Positions 24,609 through 34,399 of a stretch of 64,000 nucleotides of DNA are shown piece by piece. The first letter of the stretch is position 1. The number at the start of each line of letters is the position of its first letter. Both the position numbers and the translations under genes were made by a program. Origin of the DNA: Variovorax sp. V213 (GTDB taxonomy: Bacteria; Pseudomonadota; Gammaproteobacteria; Burkholderiales; Burkholderiaceae_C). The notes beneath the pieces are model-generated. The model worked only from the letters and a program-made list of their open reading frames with translations. It was not told the origin of the DNA and searched no databases. Where the stretch lies: contig NZ_AP028664.1 of NCBI RefSeq assembly GCF_041154455.1, positions 3,039,001 to 3,103,000 on the forward strand. The letters run 5' to 3'.

Positions 24609-26317
24609 GACACCTTCTCCGAAGCGCGCGGCGGCATCATCACCACCTGGGCACCGCCCGGGTTCTGGCCCGCACGCCTGATCGTCTGCACCACTTCCGC
24701 CACCGGCCCGTACTGCTTGACGCGACCGGCCTCCAGCACCATCAGCTTGTCCATGTGCTGCACCAGCGCGCTGCGGTGCGTGACGACGATCACCGTGACC
24801 TGGCCGCGCAGCGCCCTCAAGGCCTCGCCCAGCGCCAGTTCGCCCGCCCCGTCCAGGTTGGAGTTGGGCTCGTCCAGCACCAGCAGCTTGGGGTTGCCGT
24901 AGAGCGCGCGTGCCAGCGCGATGCGCTGGCGCTGGCCCGGCGACAGCATCACGCCCATGTTGTCGACGACGGTGTCGTAGCCCTCGGGCAGGGTCAGGAT
25001 CAGCGCATGCACGCCGGCACGCTGTGCCGCTTGCACGACCTTGTCCGGGTCGACCTCGCCCAGCCGCGCGATGTTGTCGGCCACGGTGCCGGCGAACAGC
25101 TCGACATCCTGCGGCACATAGCCGAGCCAGGGGCCGAGCTCTTCGCGCGGCCATTGCGCGAGGTCGACGTCGTCCAGCCGCACGACGCCTGCATGGGGCC
25201 TCCACAGGCCGGTCAGCAGGCGCACCAGGGTCGACTTGCCGGCACCGCTGGGGCCGGTGATGGCCAGCGACTCGCCGGGCTCCAGGCTCAGCGAGACGCC
25301 GGCAAGAATCATCCGCTCGCCCTGCGGAGGCCGGAACACGAGGCCTTCCGCATGCAGGCGGCCGCTCGGCGCCGGCAGTGCCATGCGTTGCGGCTGGCGC
25401 TCGGCGACGCGCAGCACCTCGGACAGGCGCGCAAAGGCCAGGCGCCCCTCGGCCAGCACGCGCCAGCTCCCCACCACCTGTTCGACCGGCGCCAGCGCCC
25501 GGCCGAGCAGGATGGTGCAGGCCACCAGGATGCCCGGCGTGCCTTCGCCCGTGATGACGAGGTAGGCGCCCAGTGCCTGCAGCAGGACCTGCACCGCCTG
25601 GCGCGTGGTGCGCGTGAGCGCAGCCATCGCCACCGACTTGCGCGCGGTCGGCCCCTGCAGCGCGGCGACGCCGGCGTTGAGGTCTCGCCAGCGTCCGATC
25701 ACCGCCTCCCCCATTCCGAGCGACTGCGCCAGCTCTGCGTTCTGCATCGAGGATTCGAGATAGCGCGTGGCCCTGGCGGCTTCCTTCTGCAGGGCTTCAA
25801 TATCGCGGCGCGTGATGCGGTCGTTCACCACGGCAAGGATGAGCATCAGCACCGACGCGGCGGCCGCGGCCATGCCCAGCATCGGATGCGCCAGCCAGAT
25901 GACCGCGACATAGACGAATGTCCATGGCACATCGAACAGGGCCAGCAGCCCCTGGGAAGAAAACAGGTTGCGCAGCGCCGCGACGTCGCGCAAGCCTTCG
26001 CAGGGCGCGCGCTCGGCGCGGCGCGCCGTGCGGGCCAGCATGACCTTGGCCACCACTGGAGACAGCTGATCGGCGATCAGATTGCCCGCGACGCCCTGCA
26101 GCCGGCTGCGCAGGTAGTCCAGCATCAGCATCAGACCGAGCGCCACGCCGACGCCGAGCAACAGCACCAGCAGCGTCTCCTGGCTCTGGCTCGTCAGCAC
26201 GCGGTCGAAGACCTGCAGCATGAAGAGCGCGGGGGCGAGCAGCAGCAGGTTCACGAAGAACGAGAAGCCCGCAACAAAAAGAAGCGGTCGCTCGAGAAGC
26301 TGGAGAAGAGGCTTCAT
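24605..26317 (-). CDS. Type I secretion ABC exporter (permease-ATPase), PrtD-like
   Basis: This 570-residue half-transporter fuses a six-helix membrane domain (residues about 15-300, starting FVAGFSFFVNLLLLAPALFMLQVFDRVL) to an ATPase. The ATPase shows Walker A ITGPSGAGKST, the signature LSPGQRQRIALAR and Walker B LLVLDEPNSNLDG. It lacks an N-terminal C39 peptidase or peptidase-like domain, placing it with the PrtD/AprD group that exports RTX proteases and related proteins. It sits 52 bases downstream of the RTX adhesin stop and overlaps the HlyD gene by four bases. The adhesin is the obvious substrate, recognised by its C-terminal signal. Confidence 0.9.
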   Translation of the reverse strand: MKPLLQLLERPLLFVAGFSFFVNLLLLAPALFMLQVFDRVLTSQSQETLLVLLLGVGVALGLMLMLDYLRSRLQGVAGNLIADQLSPVVAKVMLARTARRAERAPCEGLRDVAALRNLFSSQGLLALFDVPWTFVYVAVIWLAHPMLGMAAAAASVLMLILAVVNDRITRRDIEALQKEAARATRYLESSMQNAELAQSLGMGEAVIGRWRDLNAGVAALQGPTARKSVAMAALTRTTRQAVQVLLQALGAYLVITGEGTPGILVACTILLGRALAPVEQVVGSWRVLAEGRLAFARLSEVLRVAERQPQRMALPAPSGRLHAEGLVFRPPQGERMILAGVSLSLEPGESLAITGPSGAGKSTLVRLLTGLWRPHAGVVRLDDVDLAQWPREELGPWLGYVPQDVELFAGTVADNIARLGEVDPDKVVQAAQRAGVHALILTLPEGYDTVVDNMGVMLSPGQRQRIALARALYGNPKLLVLDEPNSNLDGAGELALGEALRALRGQVTVIVVTHRSALVQHMDKLMVLEAGRVKQYGPVAEVVQTIRRAGQNPGGAQVVMMPPRASEKVS

Positions 26318-26369
26318 GTCGATTTCTCTCGTTTGCCGCCGCCCGCACCTGCGGGCGGCAGGTGGGATC

Positions 26370-29300
26370 TCACAGGCCGGCCTTGATGTCGTTGCTGTCG
26401 AAGGTGTCGGCCGGGTTGCTCAGCGTCAAGGTCGCCACCAGCGTGCGGTTGGCGGCGCTCAGGCCGTCGGCGTCGTAGTACAGGTTGCCCGTGGCGCTGT
26501 CGTAGATCACATGCACCCCCGCACCCACCATGTCTCCCGCTCCACCGCCGTCCAGGGACGCGAACTCGGCCGCCGACAGCGTGCTTCCGCTCGCGGTCGT
26601 GAGGGCCGTGAACGTGCCGCGCGACAGCTCGATCAGGTCGCCGCTCGCCGCCGATCCCGAAGCATCGAAGTCGATGACCGAATCCACCGCGTTGGGTGCC
26701 GAGTCGAAGACGAAGGTGTCGTTGTCCGTGCCGCCGGTGAGCATGTCGGCGCCGGCCCCACCGACGATGCGGTCGTCGCCCGCAAGGCCGTTGATCACGT
26801 CGTTTCCGCCGCCGCCGCGCAATTGGTCGCTCGACGCCGAACCGGTGAGCGTGTCGCCGAAGGCCGTGCCGATGACGCCCTCGAAGTTCTTGTAGCCGTC
26901 GGTGCCGAGCCCGGCGGCGCTGGCATTGAAGCTTGTCGTGCTGCTGCTTTGCGTCAGCGTGAACGTGAGCCCGGCCGTGCCGTCGGAGAAGTCGAGCAGG
27001 TCTGCGTTGCCACCGGCGCCGTCGAGGGTGTCATTGCCGATGCCGCCGCGGATGATGTCGTTCGAGGCGCTGCCGGTGAGGGTGTCGGCCAGGCCCGTTC
27101 CGATCACGCCTTCGATGTTCTGGTAGCTGTCGTTTTGGCCGAGACCACCCGTGTTGTTGGCGATGCTGGTCGGTGCGGCACTCTGGACCAGCGTGAAATT
27201 GACCGCCAGAGTCCCGTCCGAGAAGTCGAGCAAGTCTTCGCTGCCGGCGCCGCCGTCCATCGTGTCACCGTTGCCGATGCCACCACGCAGTACATCGTTG
27301 CCGGCGCCGCCCGACAGTGTGTCGTTGCCGTCGCCGCCGATCAGGAGGTCGTTGCCGGAAGAGCCGAGCAGCGTGTCGGCCCCGCTGCCGCTTCCTCCGA
27401 TGAAGACGTCGCCACCCGCACCGCCGGTCAGGTCGTCGGCGCCGCCGCGGCCATCGATGAAGGAGGCCTGGTAGGTGCCGGTCGCGCTGAGATCGATCGT
27501 GTCGGCGCCGTTGCCGCCGGACACGGTCCTGATGTCGATCGTCGCCGTCGCCGTGGTGGTGCCCCCAGCGCCGTCCGACACGGTGTATTGGAAACTGCCG
27601 GCCGTGGCTCCCGCCGTGCTGCCGCTGGTGAAGCTGATCGTGCCGTTGGCGGCGTCCAAGGTCAGGCCGGAAATCCCGACCGCGCTGCCGACGCTGGTGA
27701 TCGTCAAGGCAAGACCGTCGATGTCGGTGTCGTTGCCGAGCAGCGAGCTCGCCGACAGCGTGACGAGCGTGCTGTTCGACACGATGATCCTGTCGGCCAC
27801 GGCGACCGGGTTGTCGTTCACCGCGCTGACGGTGATGCTCGCCGTGTCGGTGGCGCTCGAGAACGCGGAGCTGTTCCCGTTCGTGACTGTGCTCACCGTG
27901 GTGCCCGCCGTGCCGCTCGTCTGATCCCAGGCGCGGAAGGTGATGCCATCGCTGACTGTCCCGCTGAAGTTCGAATCCGCCTGGAAGTACAAACGCGTGT
28001 TCGCGTCCACGGCCAGCAGCAATGCGGACGCGTCCGACACCGCAGCCACCACCGCCCAGCTGGTGCCGCCGTTGGTGGAATACCACCAGTCTCCGTGGGC
28101 GGCATTCACGCCCGTCAACGCGATGCCGGTGATGGCGCCGTTGTCCGCATCGGCCACGTTGTCGAGGCCGCCAGCCGGCGGATTCAGATTCACCAGGCTC
28201 GATACGAGCGTCCCGACGGCCCCGACCGGCACGCCGGCATCCTCGTTGACCGACGCCAGGGCGGGTGTCGCGGCAGCACTCAGGACGGGTGCGTCGTTGG
28301 TGCCGGCGATGGTCACGGTCACCACCTGGCTGGCGCTCCCGTCGGACGACATGGCGGTGAAGCTGTCGCTGAGCGATTGACCTGCGGCCAGCTGCTGGAT
28401 CGCCGCCTGGCTGTTGTCGGCCGTGTAGGTCCAGTTGCCATTGGCCGCCAGCGCGAAGCTGCCGTAGCCGTTGCTGCCTGCGGTGCCGGCCTGGGCTGTG
28501 AAGCTGGACTGGCCTGCGTCGACATCGGCGATCGTCAGCGCGCCGCTGGTGCTCAAGTTCGGGGTCGAGGCGTCCTCGCTCACCGCACCGCTGGCCACCC
28601 CGCCAATCACCGGCACGTCGTTGGTGCCGGTGATAGTCACCGTCACCAACTGGTTGGCCGTACCGTCGGACGACACAGCGATGAAGCTGTCGCTGATCGA
28701 CTGACCAGCGCCCAGCTGTTGGATCGCCGCCTGGCCATTGTTGGCCGTATAGGTCCAGGTGCCATTGGCCGCCAGCGTGAAGCTGCCGTAGCCATTGCCG
28801 CCGGCGGTGCTTGTTTGAGGCGCGAAGTTCGACTGGCCCGCATCGACATCGGCGATCGTCAGCGCCCCACTGGCCGCGAGGCTGCCACCGAACACCGCAA
28901 CGTCTTCTTGCGCCGCGCCACTGGCAACGCCACCAATCACCGGCACGTCATTGGTGCCAGTTATCGTTACCGTCACCACTTGGCTGGCCGTTCCATCGGA
29001 CGAGACTGCAGTAAAGCTGTCGTTGAGCGATTGACCCGCACCAAGCTGCTGGATCGCGCTTTGGCTGTTGTCGGCCGTGTAGGTCCAAGTGCCGTCGGCT
29101 GCCAGCGTGAAGCTGCCGTGGCCGTTGCTGCCGTCGGTGCTTGCTTGAGGCTCGAAGTTCGACTGGCCCTGGTCGACATCGGCAATCGTCAGCGCACCGC
29201 CCGTGCTCAGGTTCGGCGTCGAGGCGTCCTCACTGACAGCGCCACTGGCCACACCACCAATCACCGGAACGTCGTTGGTGCCGGTAATGGTCACGGTCAC

Positions 29301-32300
29301 CAACTGGTTGGCCGTACCGTCGGACGACACAGCGATGAAGCTATCGCTGATCGACTCGCCGGCGCCCAGCTGCTGGATCGCGCTTTGGCTGTTGTCGGCC
29401 GTGTAGCTCCAGCTGCCGTCGGCCAGCAAGTTGAAGCTGCCGTAGCCATTGCTACCGGCAGTGCTCGCCTGCGGCGCGAAGTTCGACTGACCTTGGTCGA
29501 CATCGGCAATCGTCAACGCACCGCCGGTGCTCAGGTTCGGCGTCGAGGCATCCTCGCTCACCGCGCCGGTGGCGACGCCACCGATCACCGGCACGTCGTT
29601 GGTCCCGGTAATGGTCACCGTCACCACCTGGCTGGCTGTCCCATCGGACGAAACTGCCGTGAAGCTGTCGCTGATCGACTCGCCGGCGCCCAGCTGCTGG
29701 ATCGCGCTTTGGCTGTTGTCGGCCGTGTAGGTCCAGTTGCCATCGGCCGCCAACGTGAAATTGCCGTAGCCGTTGCCGCCGGTGGTGCCGGGCTGGGGCG
29801 TAAAGTTGGACTGACCCTGATCGACGTCGGCAATCGTCAACGCACCGCTGGTGCTCAGGCTCGGGGTCGAGGCATCCTCGCTCACCGCGCCACTGGCCAC
29901 ACCACCGATCACCGGCACATCGTTGGTCCCGGTAATCGTCACGGTCACCACCTGGCTGGCGGTGCCATCCAACGACACCGCGGTGAAGCTGTCGCTGAGC
30001 GATTGACCCGCGGCCAGCTGCTGGATCGCTGCCTGGCTGTTGTTGGCCGTGTAGCTCCAGTTGCCGTCGGCTGCCAATGTGAAGCTGCCGTAGCCGTTGG
30101 TGCCGGTGGTGCCGACCTGGGCTGTGAAGCTGGACTGTCCTGCATCGACATCGGCGATCGTCAGCGCACCATTGGTGCTCAGGTTCGGGGTCGAGGCATC
30201 CTCACTCACCGCACCGCTGGCGACGCCACCGATCACGGGCACGTCGTTGGTCCCGGTAATGGTCACGGTCACCACCTGGCTGGCCGTGCCATCGGAGGAC
30301 ATGGCGGTGAAGCTGTCGCTGATCGACTCGCCGGCGCCCAGCTGCTGGATCGCGCTTTGGCTGTTGTCGGCCGTGTAGCTCCAGCTGCCATCAGCCAACA
30401 AGTTGAAGCTGCCGTAGCCGTTGCTGCCGGCAGTGCTCGCTTGAGGCGCGAAGTTCGACTGGCCTTGGTCGACATCGGCAATCGTCAGCGCACCGCCGGT
30501 GCTCAGGTTCGGGGTCGAGTCATCCTCGCTCACCGCGCCGCTGGCCACACCGCCAATCACCGGCACATCGTTGGTGCCGGTGATGGTCACCGTCACCAAC
30601 TGGCTGGCCGTGCCGTCGGATGACACCGCGGTGAAACTGTCGCTAAGCGACTCCCCGGCACCCAGCTGCTGGATCGCCGCCTGGCTGTTGTCGGCCGTGT
30701 AGCTCCAGCTGCCGTCGGCCGCCAGCACGAAGTTGCCATAGCCGTTGCTGCCGGCGGTGCCGGCCTGGGACGTGAAGTTGGACTGGCCCTGGTCGACATC
30801 GGTGATCGTCAACGCACCGCTGGTGCTCAGGTTCGGCGTCGAGGCATCCTCGCTCGTCGCGCCGGTGGCGACGCCACCGATCACCGGCACGTCGTTGGTC
30901 CCGGTGATGGTCACCGTCACCACCTGGCTGGCCGTACCGTCGGACGACATGGCGGTGAAGCTGTCGCTGAGCGATTGACCTGCGGCCAGCTGCTGGATCG
31001 CTGCCTGGCTGTTGTTGGCCGTGTAGGTCCAGTTGCCATTGGCCGCCAGCGCGAAGCTGCCGTAGCCGTTGCTGCCTGCGGTGCCGGCCTGGGCTGTGAA
31101 GCTGGACTGGCCTGCGTCGACATCGGCGATCGTCAGCGCACCACTGGTGCTCAGGTTCGGCGTCGAGGCATCCTCGCTGACCGTGCCGCTGGCCACACCA
31201 CCAATCACCGGAACGTCGTTGGTCCCGGTAATCGTCACCGTCACCACCTGGCTGGCTGTCCCGTCGGACGAGACCGCAGTAAAGCTGTCGCTGATCGACT
31301 GGCCTGCGCCGAGCTGCTGGATCGCCGCTTGGCCGTTGTTGGCCGTATAGGTCCAGTTGCCATTGGCCGCCAGCGTGAAGCTTCCGTGGCCATTGCTGCC
31401 GGCAGTGCTCGCTTGGGGCGCGAAGTTCGACTGGCCCTGGTCGACATCGGCAATCGTCAGCGCACCGCTGGTGCTCAGGTTCGGCGTCGAGCCGTCCTCG
31501 CTCACCGCCCCGCTGGCCACGCCGCCGATCACCGGCACGTCGTTGGTGCCGGTCACCGTCACAGTGATCTGCTGCGCGACCGTGCCGCCGTGGCCATCGT
31601 CGATGCTGACGGTGAAGGTCTCCGTCGCCGTCTGGCCCTGGGCCAGATACTGCGTGGCCGCGTTGGCGACGCTGTAGTTCCAGCTCACCGTGCCGTCGCC
31701 CGCGCCCGTGGCCGCATCGCTGACGCCGGCCGTCAAGACACCGCCCAGCGTGTTGCCCGGACTGGCCGCCACGCTGACGCTGTGCGCATCGCTCAGGTCC
31801 ACGTCGTCGAAGGTGATCGTGCCGCTGTCGCTCAGGGTCGGCGTCGCCGCATCCTCGGTCACCGCCGCAGCGGCATCGGCCGCGCCGATCGTCGGCGCGT
31901 CGTTGGTGCCGGTGATGGTCACGTCGATCTGCCGGGTGACGATGCCGCCGTGCTGGTCGTTCACCGTGATGGTGAAGCTCTCGACCCGGGTCTGGCCCGC
32001 GGCCAGGTACTCGACGGCGGTGGCGTCCACGGTGTAGGTCCAGGTGAGCTGGCCGCCCGTGCCGGTCCCCGTGGTGTCGGCGTTCTTGATCGCCGTCAGG
32101 CTGCCCAGCACGCTGCCGACCGGCGTGCCGATGGCGCTCACCAGGTGCACATCGCTCAGGTCCAGGTCGCTGAAGCCGATGACGCCGCTGTCGCTCAGCG
32201 TGCCCGCCGGCGCGGCCTGCTCGCTCACGGCGCCCGCCAGGTCCTGGGCCGTGATCACCGGACCATCGTTGGTGCCGGTGATGGTGACGGTCACCGTGGC

Positions 32301-33089
32301 CAGTCCCGTTCCACCATCGGCGTCCTTCACCTCGTAGCTGAAGGTGTCGGTTGCGTTCTCGCCCGCTGCCAGGTGCTGGAAATCGGCTGCATGGGGCTGG
32401 TACTGAAAATACCAGGTCGACGGATCGCCCATCGCCGGCTGAACGAGCGTCGCCGTCCCGTGGGCCGGCCCCGAAGCCAGCGTCAAGCTCTTGACCAGGT
32501 CGGGGACCAGATCGTTCTGCAGCACGTGGATCTGGATGCCCGGGCCGTCTTCGGTCGTCGAGACCGCATCGCCCAGCGCCGTTGCCGCCTCGTTGGCCGG
32601 ATTCACCTCGACCCCATCCACGAGGATTCTCAGGGTTTCGGTCATCTGGACGGTCAGCGTGGACGACCCGAAGCTGAAAACGAAATCGCTGGCCGAACCA
32701 TTGGAAACCTCACTGGTCTTCACATTGGTCACTGTCGCAAGATGGGCCAGGTAGGCGGCGATCTGCGTCTGGGTGGCAGAGTCCAGCCACTGTGCCCGCG
32801 TGAACTGGAGCAGGAGCGTATCAATGCCCGCCCCACCCGTGTACACGTCCTTGGTGCCCGCCGCGATGTTTTCGCTGACGTTGTAGATCAGGGTGTCGTT
32901 CCCCGATCCCCCGTTGAGCTGGTCACTGCCGCTGCCGCCATCGAGCGTGTCGTTTCCCGCCCCGCCATTCAGCGAATCGCTCCCGGCCCCACCGCTCACG
33001 GTGTCGTCCCCGTTGCCGCTGTTGATGGTGTCGCTTCCGGCCGTGCCCGTGAGAACGTCGCTGCCGTTGGATCCGGTAATGGTGGTCAT
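26370..33089 (-). CDS. Giant RTX/VCBS-repeat adhesin secreted by the adjacent type I system
   Basis: The 2239-residue protein has hemolysin-type nonapeptide calcium repeats at its very N-terminus (GGAGSDSLNGGAGNDTLDGG, about residues 32-70). Two Cadherin/VCBS-like domains follow, then ten tandem repeats of 108 residues, each of the form NDVPVIGG...SEDASTPNLST...GALTIADVD...TYTANN...VTVTITGT. A unique WYSTNGGTSWAVV region comes next, then a second block of RTX repeats (about 1860-2150). The C-terminus NPADTFDSNDIKAGL is a type I secretion signal of the usual kind. There is no Sec signal peptide. ATG 33089 has AAGGAAG upstream. It probably acts in surface attachment and biofilm. The long plus-strand frames across it are antisense shadows. 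Confidence 0.9.
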   Translation of the reverse strand: MTTITGSNGSDVLTGTAGSDTINSGNGDDTVSGGAGSDSLNGGAGNDTLDGGSGSDQLNGGSGNDTLIYNVSENIAAGTKDVYTGGAGIDTLLLQFTRAQWLDSATQTQIAAYLAHLATVTNVKTSEVSNGSASDFVFSFGSSTLTVQMTETLRILVDGVEVNPANEAATALGDAVSTTEDGPGIQIHVLQNDLVPDLVKSLTLASGPAHGTATLVQPAMGDPSTWYFQYQPHAADFQHLAAGENATDTFSYEVKDADGGTGLATVTVTITGTNDGPVITAQDLAGAVSEQAAPAGTLSDSGVIGFSDLDLSDVHLVSAIGTPVGSVLGSLTAIKNADTTGTGTGGQLTWTYTVDATAVEYLAAGQTRVESFTITVNDQHGGIVTRQIDVTITGTNDAPTIGAADAAAAVTEDAATPTLSDSGTITFDDVDLSDAHSVSVAASPGNTLGGVLTAGVSDAATGAGDGTVSWNYSVANAATQYLAQGQTATETFTVSIDDGHGGTVAQQITVTVTGTNDVPVIGGVASGAVSEDGSTPNLSTSGALTIADVDQGQSNFAPQASTAGSNGHGSFTLAANGNWTYTANNGQAAIQQLGAGQSISDSFTAVSSDGTASQVVTVTITGTNDVPVIGGVASGTVSEDASTPNLSTSGALTIADVDAGQSSFTAQAGTAGSNGYGSFALAANGNWTYTANNSQAAIQQLAAGQSLSDSFTAMSSDGTASQVVTVTITGTNDVPVIGGVATGATSEDASTPNLSTSGALTITDVDQGQSNFTSQAGTAGSNGYGNFVLAADGSWSYTADNSQAAIQQLGAGESLSDSFTAVSSDGTASQLVTVTITGTNDVPVIGGVASGAVSEDDSTPNLSTGGALTIADVDQGQSNFAPQASTAGSNGYGSFNLLADGSWSYTADNSQSAIQQLGAGESISDSFTAMSSDGTASQVVTVTITGTNDVPVIGGVASGAVSEDASTPNLSTNGALTIADVDAGQSSFTAQVGTTGTNGYGSFTLAADGNWSYTANNSQAAIQQLAAGQSLSDSFTAVSLDGTASQVVTVTITGTNDVPVIGGVASGAVSEDASTPSLSTSGALTIADVDQGQSNFTPQPGTTGGNGYGNFTLAADGNWTYTADNSQSAIQQLGAGESISDSFTAVSSDGTASQVVTVTITGTNDVPVIGGVATGAVSEDASTPNLSTGGALTIADVDQGQSNFAPQASTAGSNGYGSFNLLADGSWSYTADNSQSAIQQLGAGESISDSFIAVSSDGTANQLVTVTITGTNDVPVIGGVASGAVSEDASTPNLSTGGALTIADVDQGQSNFEPQASTDGSNGHGSFTLAADGTWTYTADNSQSAIQQLGAGQSLNDSFTAVSSDGTASQVVTVTITGTNDVPVIGGVASGAAQEDVAVFGGSLAASGALTIADVDAGQSNFAPQTSTAGGNGYGSFTLAANGTWTYTANNGQAAIQQLGAGQSISDSFIAVSSDGTANQLVTVTITGTNDVPVIGGVASGAVSEDASTPNLSTSGALTIADVDAGQSSFTAQAGTAGSNGYGSFALAANGNWTYTADNSQAAIQQLAAGQSLSDSFTAMSSDGSASQVVTVTIAGTNDAPVLSAAATPALASVNEDAGVPVGAVGTLVSSLVNLNPPAGGLDNVADADNGAITGIALTGVNAAHGDWWYSTNGGTSWAVVAAVSDASALLLAVDANTRLYFQADSNFSGTVSDGITFRAWDQTSGTAGTTVSTVTNGNSSAFSSATDTASITVSAVNDNPVAVADRIIVSNSTLVTLSASSLLGNDTDIDGLALTITSVGSAVGISGLTLDAANGTISFTSGSTAGATAGSFQYTVSDGAGGTTTATATIDIRTVSGGNGADTIDLSATGTYQASFIDGRGGADDLTGGAGGDVFIGGSGSGADTLLGSSGNDLLIGGDGNDTLSGGAGNDVLRGGIGNGDTMDGGAGSEDLLDFSDGTLAVNFTLVQSAAPTSIANNTGGLGQNDSYQNIEGVIGTGLADTLTGSASNDIIRGGIGNDTLDGAGGNADLLDFSDGTAGLTFTLTQSSSTTSFNASAAGLGTDGYKNFEGVIGTAFGDTLTGSASSDQLRGGGGNDVINGLAGDDRIVGGAGADMLTGGTDNDTFVFDSAPNAVDSVIDFDASGSAASGDLIELSRGTFTALTTASGSTLSAAEFASLDGGGAGDMVGAGVHVIYDSATGNLYYDADGLSAANRTLVATLTLSNPADTFDSNDIKAGL
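28299..31544 (-). repeat. Ten tandem 324-bp repeats inside the adhesin gene
   Basis: The stretch spans exactly ten units of 324 bp (108 codons) plus 6 bases, because unit 9 (counted from the N-terminus) has a two-residue insertion (SGAAQEDVAVFGGSLAASG). Units differ mainly in a few variable positions (AVSED/ATSED, NFAPQAS/SFTAQAG, GESISD/GQSLSD). Two alternating unit types, QGQSNF and AGQSSF, are visible, suggesting duplication and gene conversion. Repeat number is expected to vary between strains and to be collapsed in short-read assemblies. Confidence 0.95.
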
Positions 33090-33312
33090 GTGCTTCCTTG
33101 GTGAACGCCGGACGGCCGGCGCGTGTCATCTCGACGCGATATCCCCTTGTTGGCCATTGGATCGCGCCGGCGACGTGAGCACATGGAAGGAATGTCCTTT
33201 CCTTCTCCTTCGATAAGTACTGGACAGCACTGAAAAACCTGGGGCTTTTGTCCTGCCGAAGCATCCGCCCCGCGCTGGACGACCAGGTGCGGCGCGGGCC
33301 TGAAACCTGACG

Positions 33313-34326
33313 CTACAGCGCCACGGGCTTGATCCTCGCCGCCATGCCCGCGGTACCGAAAGCCTGGAACCGATCGATGCAGAGGTCGCGCGCGGCTGCC
33401 GTGGCCTCCTTCAGAAACTTGCGCGGGTCGAACTCGCTGCGGTCGCTGCCCATCGCGCGGCGCATGGCGCCAGTCATGGCCAGGCGGATGTCGGTGTCGA
33501 TGTTGACCTTGCGCACCCCGTGCCGGATGCCTTCCTGGATCTCCTCGACCGGCACGCCGTAGGTTTCCTTGATGTCGCCTCCGTAGTCGCGAATCACCGC
33601 CAGCCATTCCTGCGGCACCGACGAAGAGCCGTGCATCACCAGGTGCGTCTTCGGTATGCGCGCGTGGATGTCCTTGATGCGGTCGATCGCGAGGATGTCG
33701 CCGGTCGGCTTGCGGCTGAACTTGTAGGCGCCGTGCGAGGTGCCGATGGCAATGGCCAGCGCATCCACGCCGGTGCGCGAGACGAAATCGGCCGCCTGCT
33801 GCGGATCGGTCAAGAGCTGGTCGTGCGACAGCACGCCCTCGGCGCCGCTGCCGTCTTCCTCGCCGGCCATGCCCGATTCGAGCGACCCGAGGCAGCCCAG
33901 CTCACCCTCGACCGAGACGCCGACCGCGCGCGCCATCTCCACCACGCGGCGGGTCACGTCCACGTTGTAGTCATAGCTGGCCGGGGTCTTGGCGTCTTCC
34001 ATCAGCGAGCCGTCCATCATCACGCTGGTAAAGCCCGAGCGGATGGCCTGCATGCACATCGACGGGCTGGCGCCGTGGTCCTGGTGCATCACGATCGGGA
34101 TCTCGGGGTACATCTCGACCGCGGCCTCGACCATCTTGCGCAGGAACGGCTCGCCCGCGTATTTGCGCGCCCCCGCCGAGGCCTGCAGGATGACCGGGCT
34201 GTCGGTTTTTTTCGCGGCCTGCATGATGGCCTGGATCTGCTCCAGGTTGTTGACGTTGAATGCCGGCACGCCGTACTGGTGCTCGGCCGCGTGGTCCAGC
34301 AACTGACGCAGCGAAATCATGGCCAT
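33313..34326 (-). CDS. cbbA: Class II fructose-1,6-bisphosphate aldolase (CbbA)
   Basis: CbbA condenses glyceraldehyde-3-phosphate and dihydroxyacetone phosphate (or erythrose-4-phosphate) in the regenerative phase of the Calvin cycle. The 337-residue protein begins MAMISLRQLLDHAAEH and shows the class II features: VMHQDHGASPSMCM (catalytic/zinc region), VEGELGCLGS, THGAYKF and HGSSSVPQEW. It is a zinc enzyme of the cytosol. AGGAG lies 8 bases before ATG 34326; the frame reaching 34422 includes noncoding leader. It is the last gene of the cbb operon, separated from cbbK by a palindromic repeat region. Confidence 0.95.
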   Translation of the reverse strand: MAMISLRQLLDHAAEHQYGVPAFNVNNLEQIQAIMQAAKKTDSPVILQASAGARKYAGEPFLRKMVEAAVEMYPEIPIVMHQDHGASPSMCMQAIRSGFTSVMMDGSLMEDAKTPASYDYNVDVTRRVVEMARAVGVSVEGELGCLGSLESGMAGEEDGSGAEGVLSHDQLLTDPQQAADFVSRTGVDALAIAIGTSHGAYKFSRKPTGDILAIDRIKDIHARIPKTHLVMHGSSSVPQEWLAVIRDYGGDIKETYGVPVEEIQEGIRHGVRKVNIDTDIRLAMTGAMRRAMGSDRSEFDPRKFLKEATAAARDLCIDRFQAFGTAGMAARIKPVAL

Positions 34327-34399
34327 GGGAAGCTCTCCTGTGAAGTTGGAAATGCGTTGGATCGAATCAGTCTTCCATTGCGCTTTGCGCCACCCGCAG

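Noticed and set aside
28299..31544. CRISPR array
   Set aside because: The repeats are 324 bp, contiguous and in frame with the adhesin; there are no short repeats with unique spacers here or elsewhere in the window.
26220..33104. Plus-strand frames of 1467 and 709 residues across the adhesin gene
   Set aside because: They are antisense to a repeat-rich, well-supported RTX gene, have biased GC-driven composition and no plausible domain or ribosome site.
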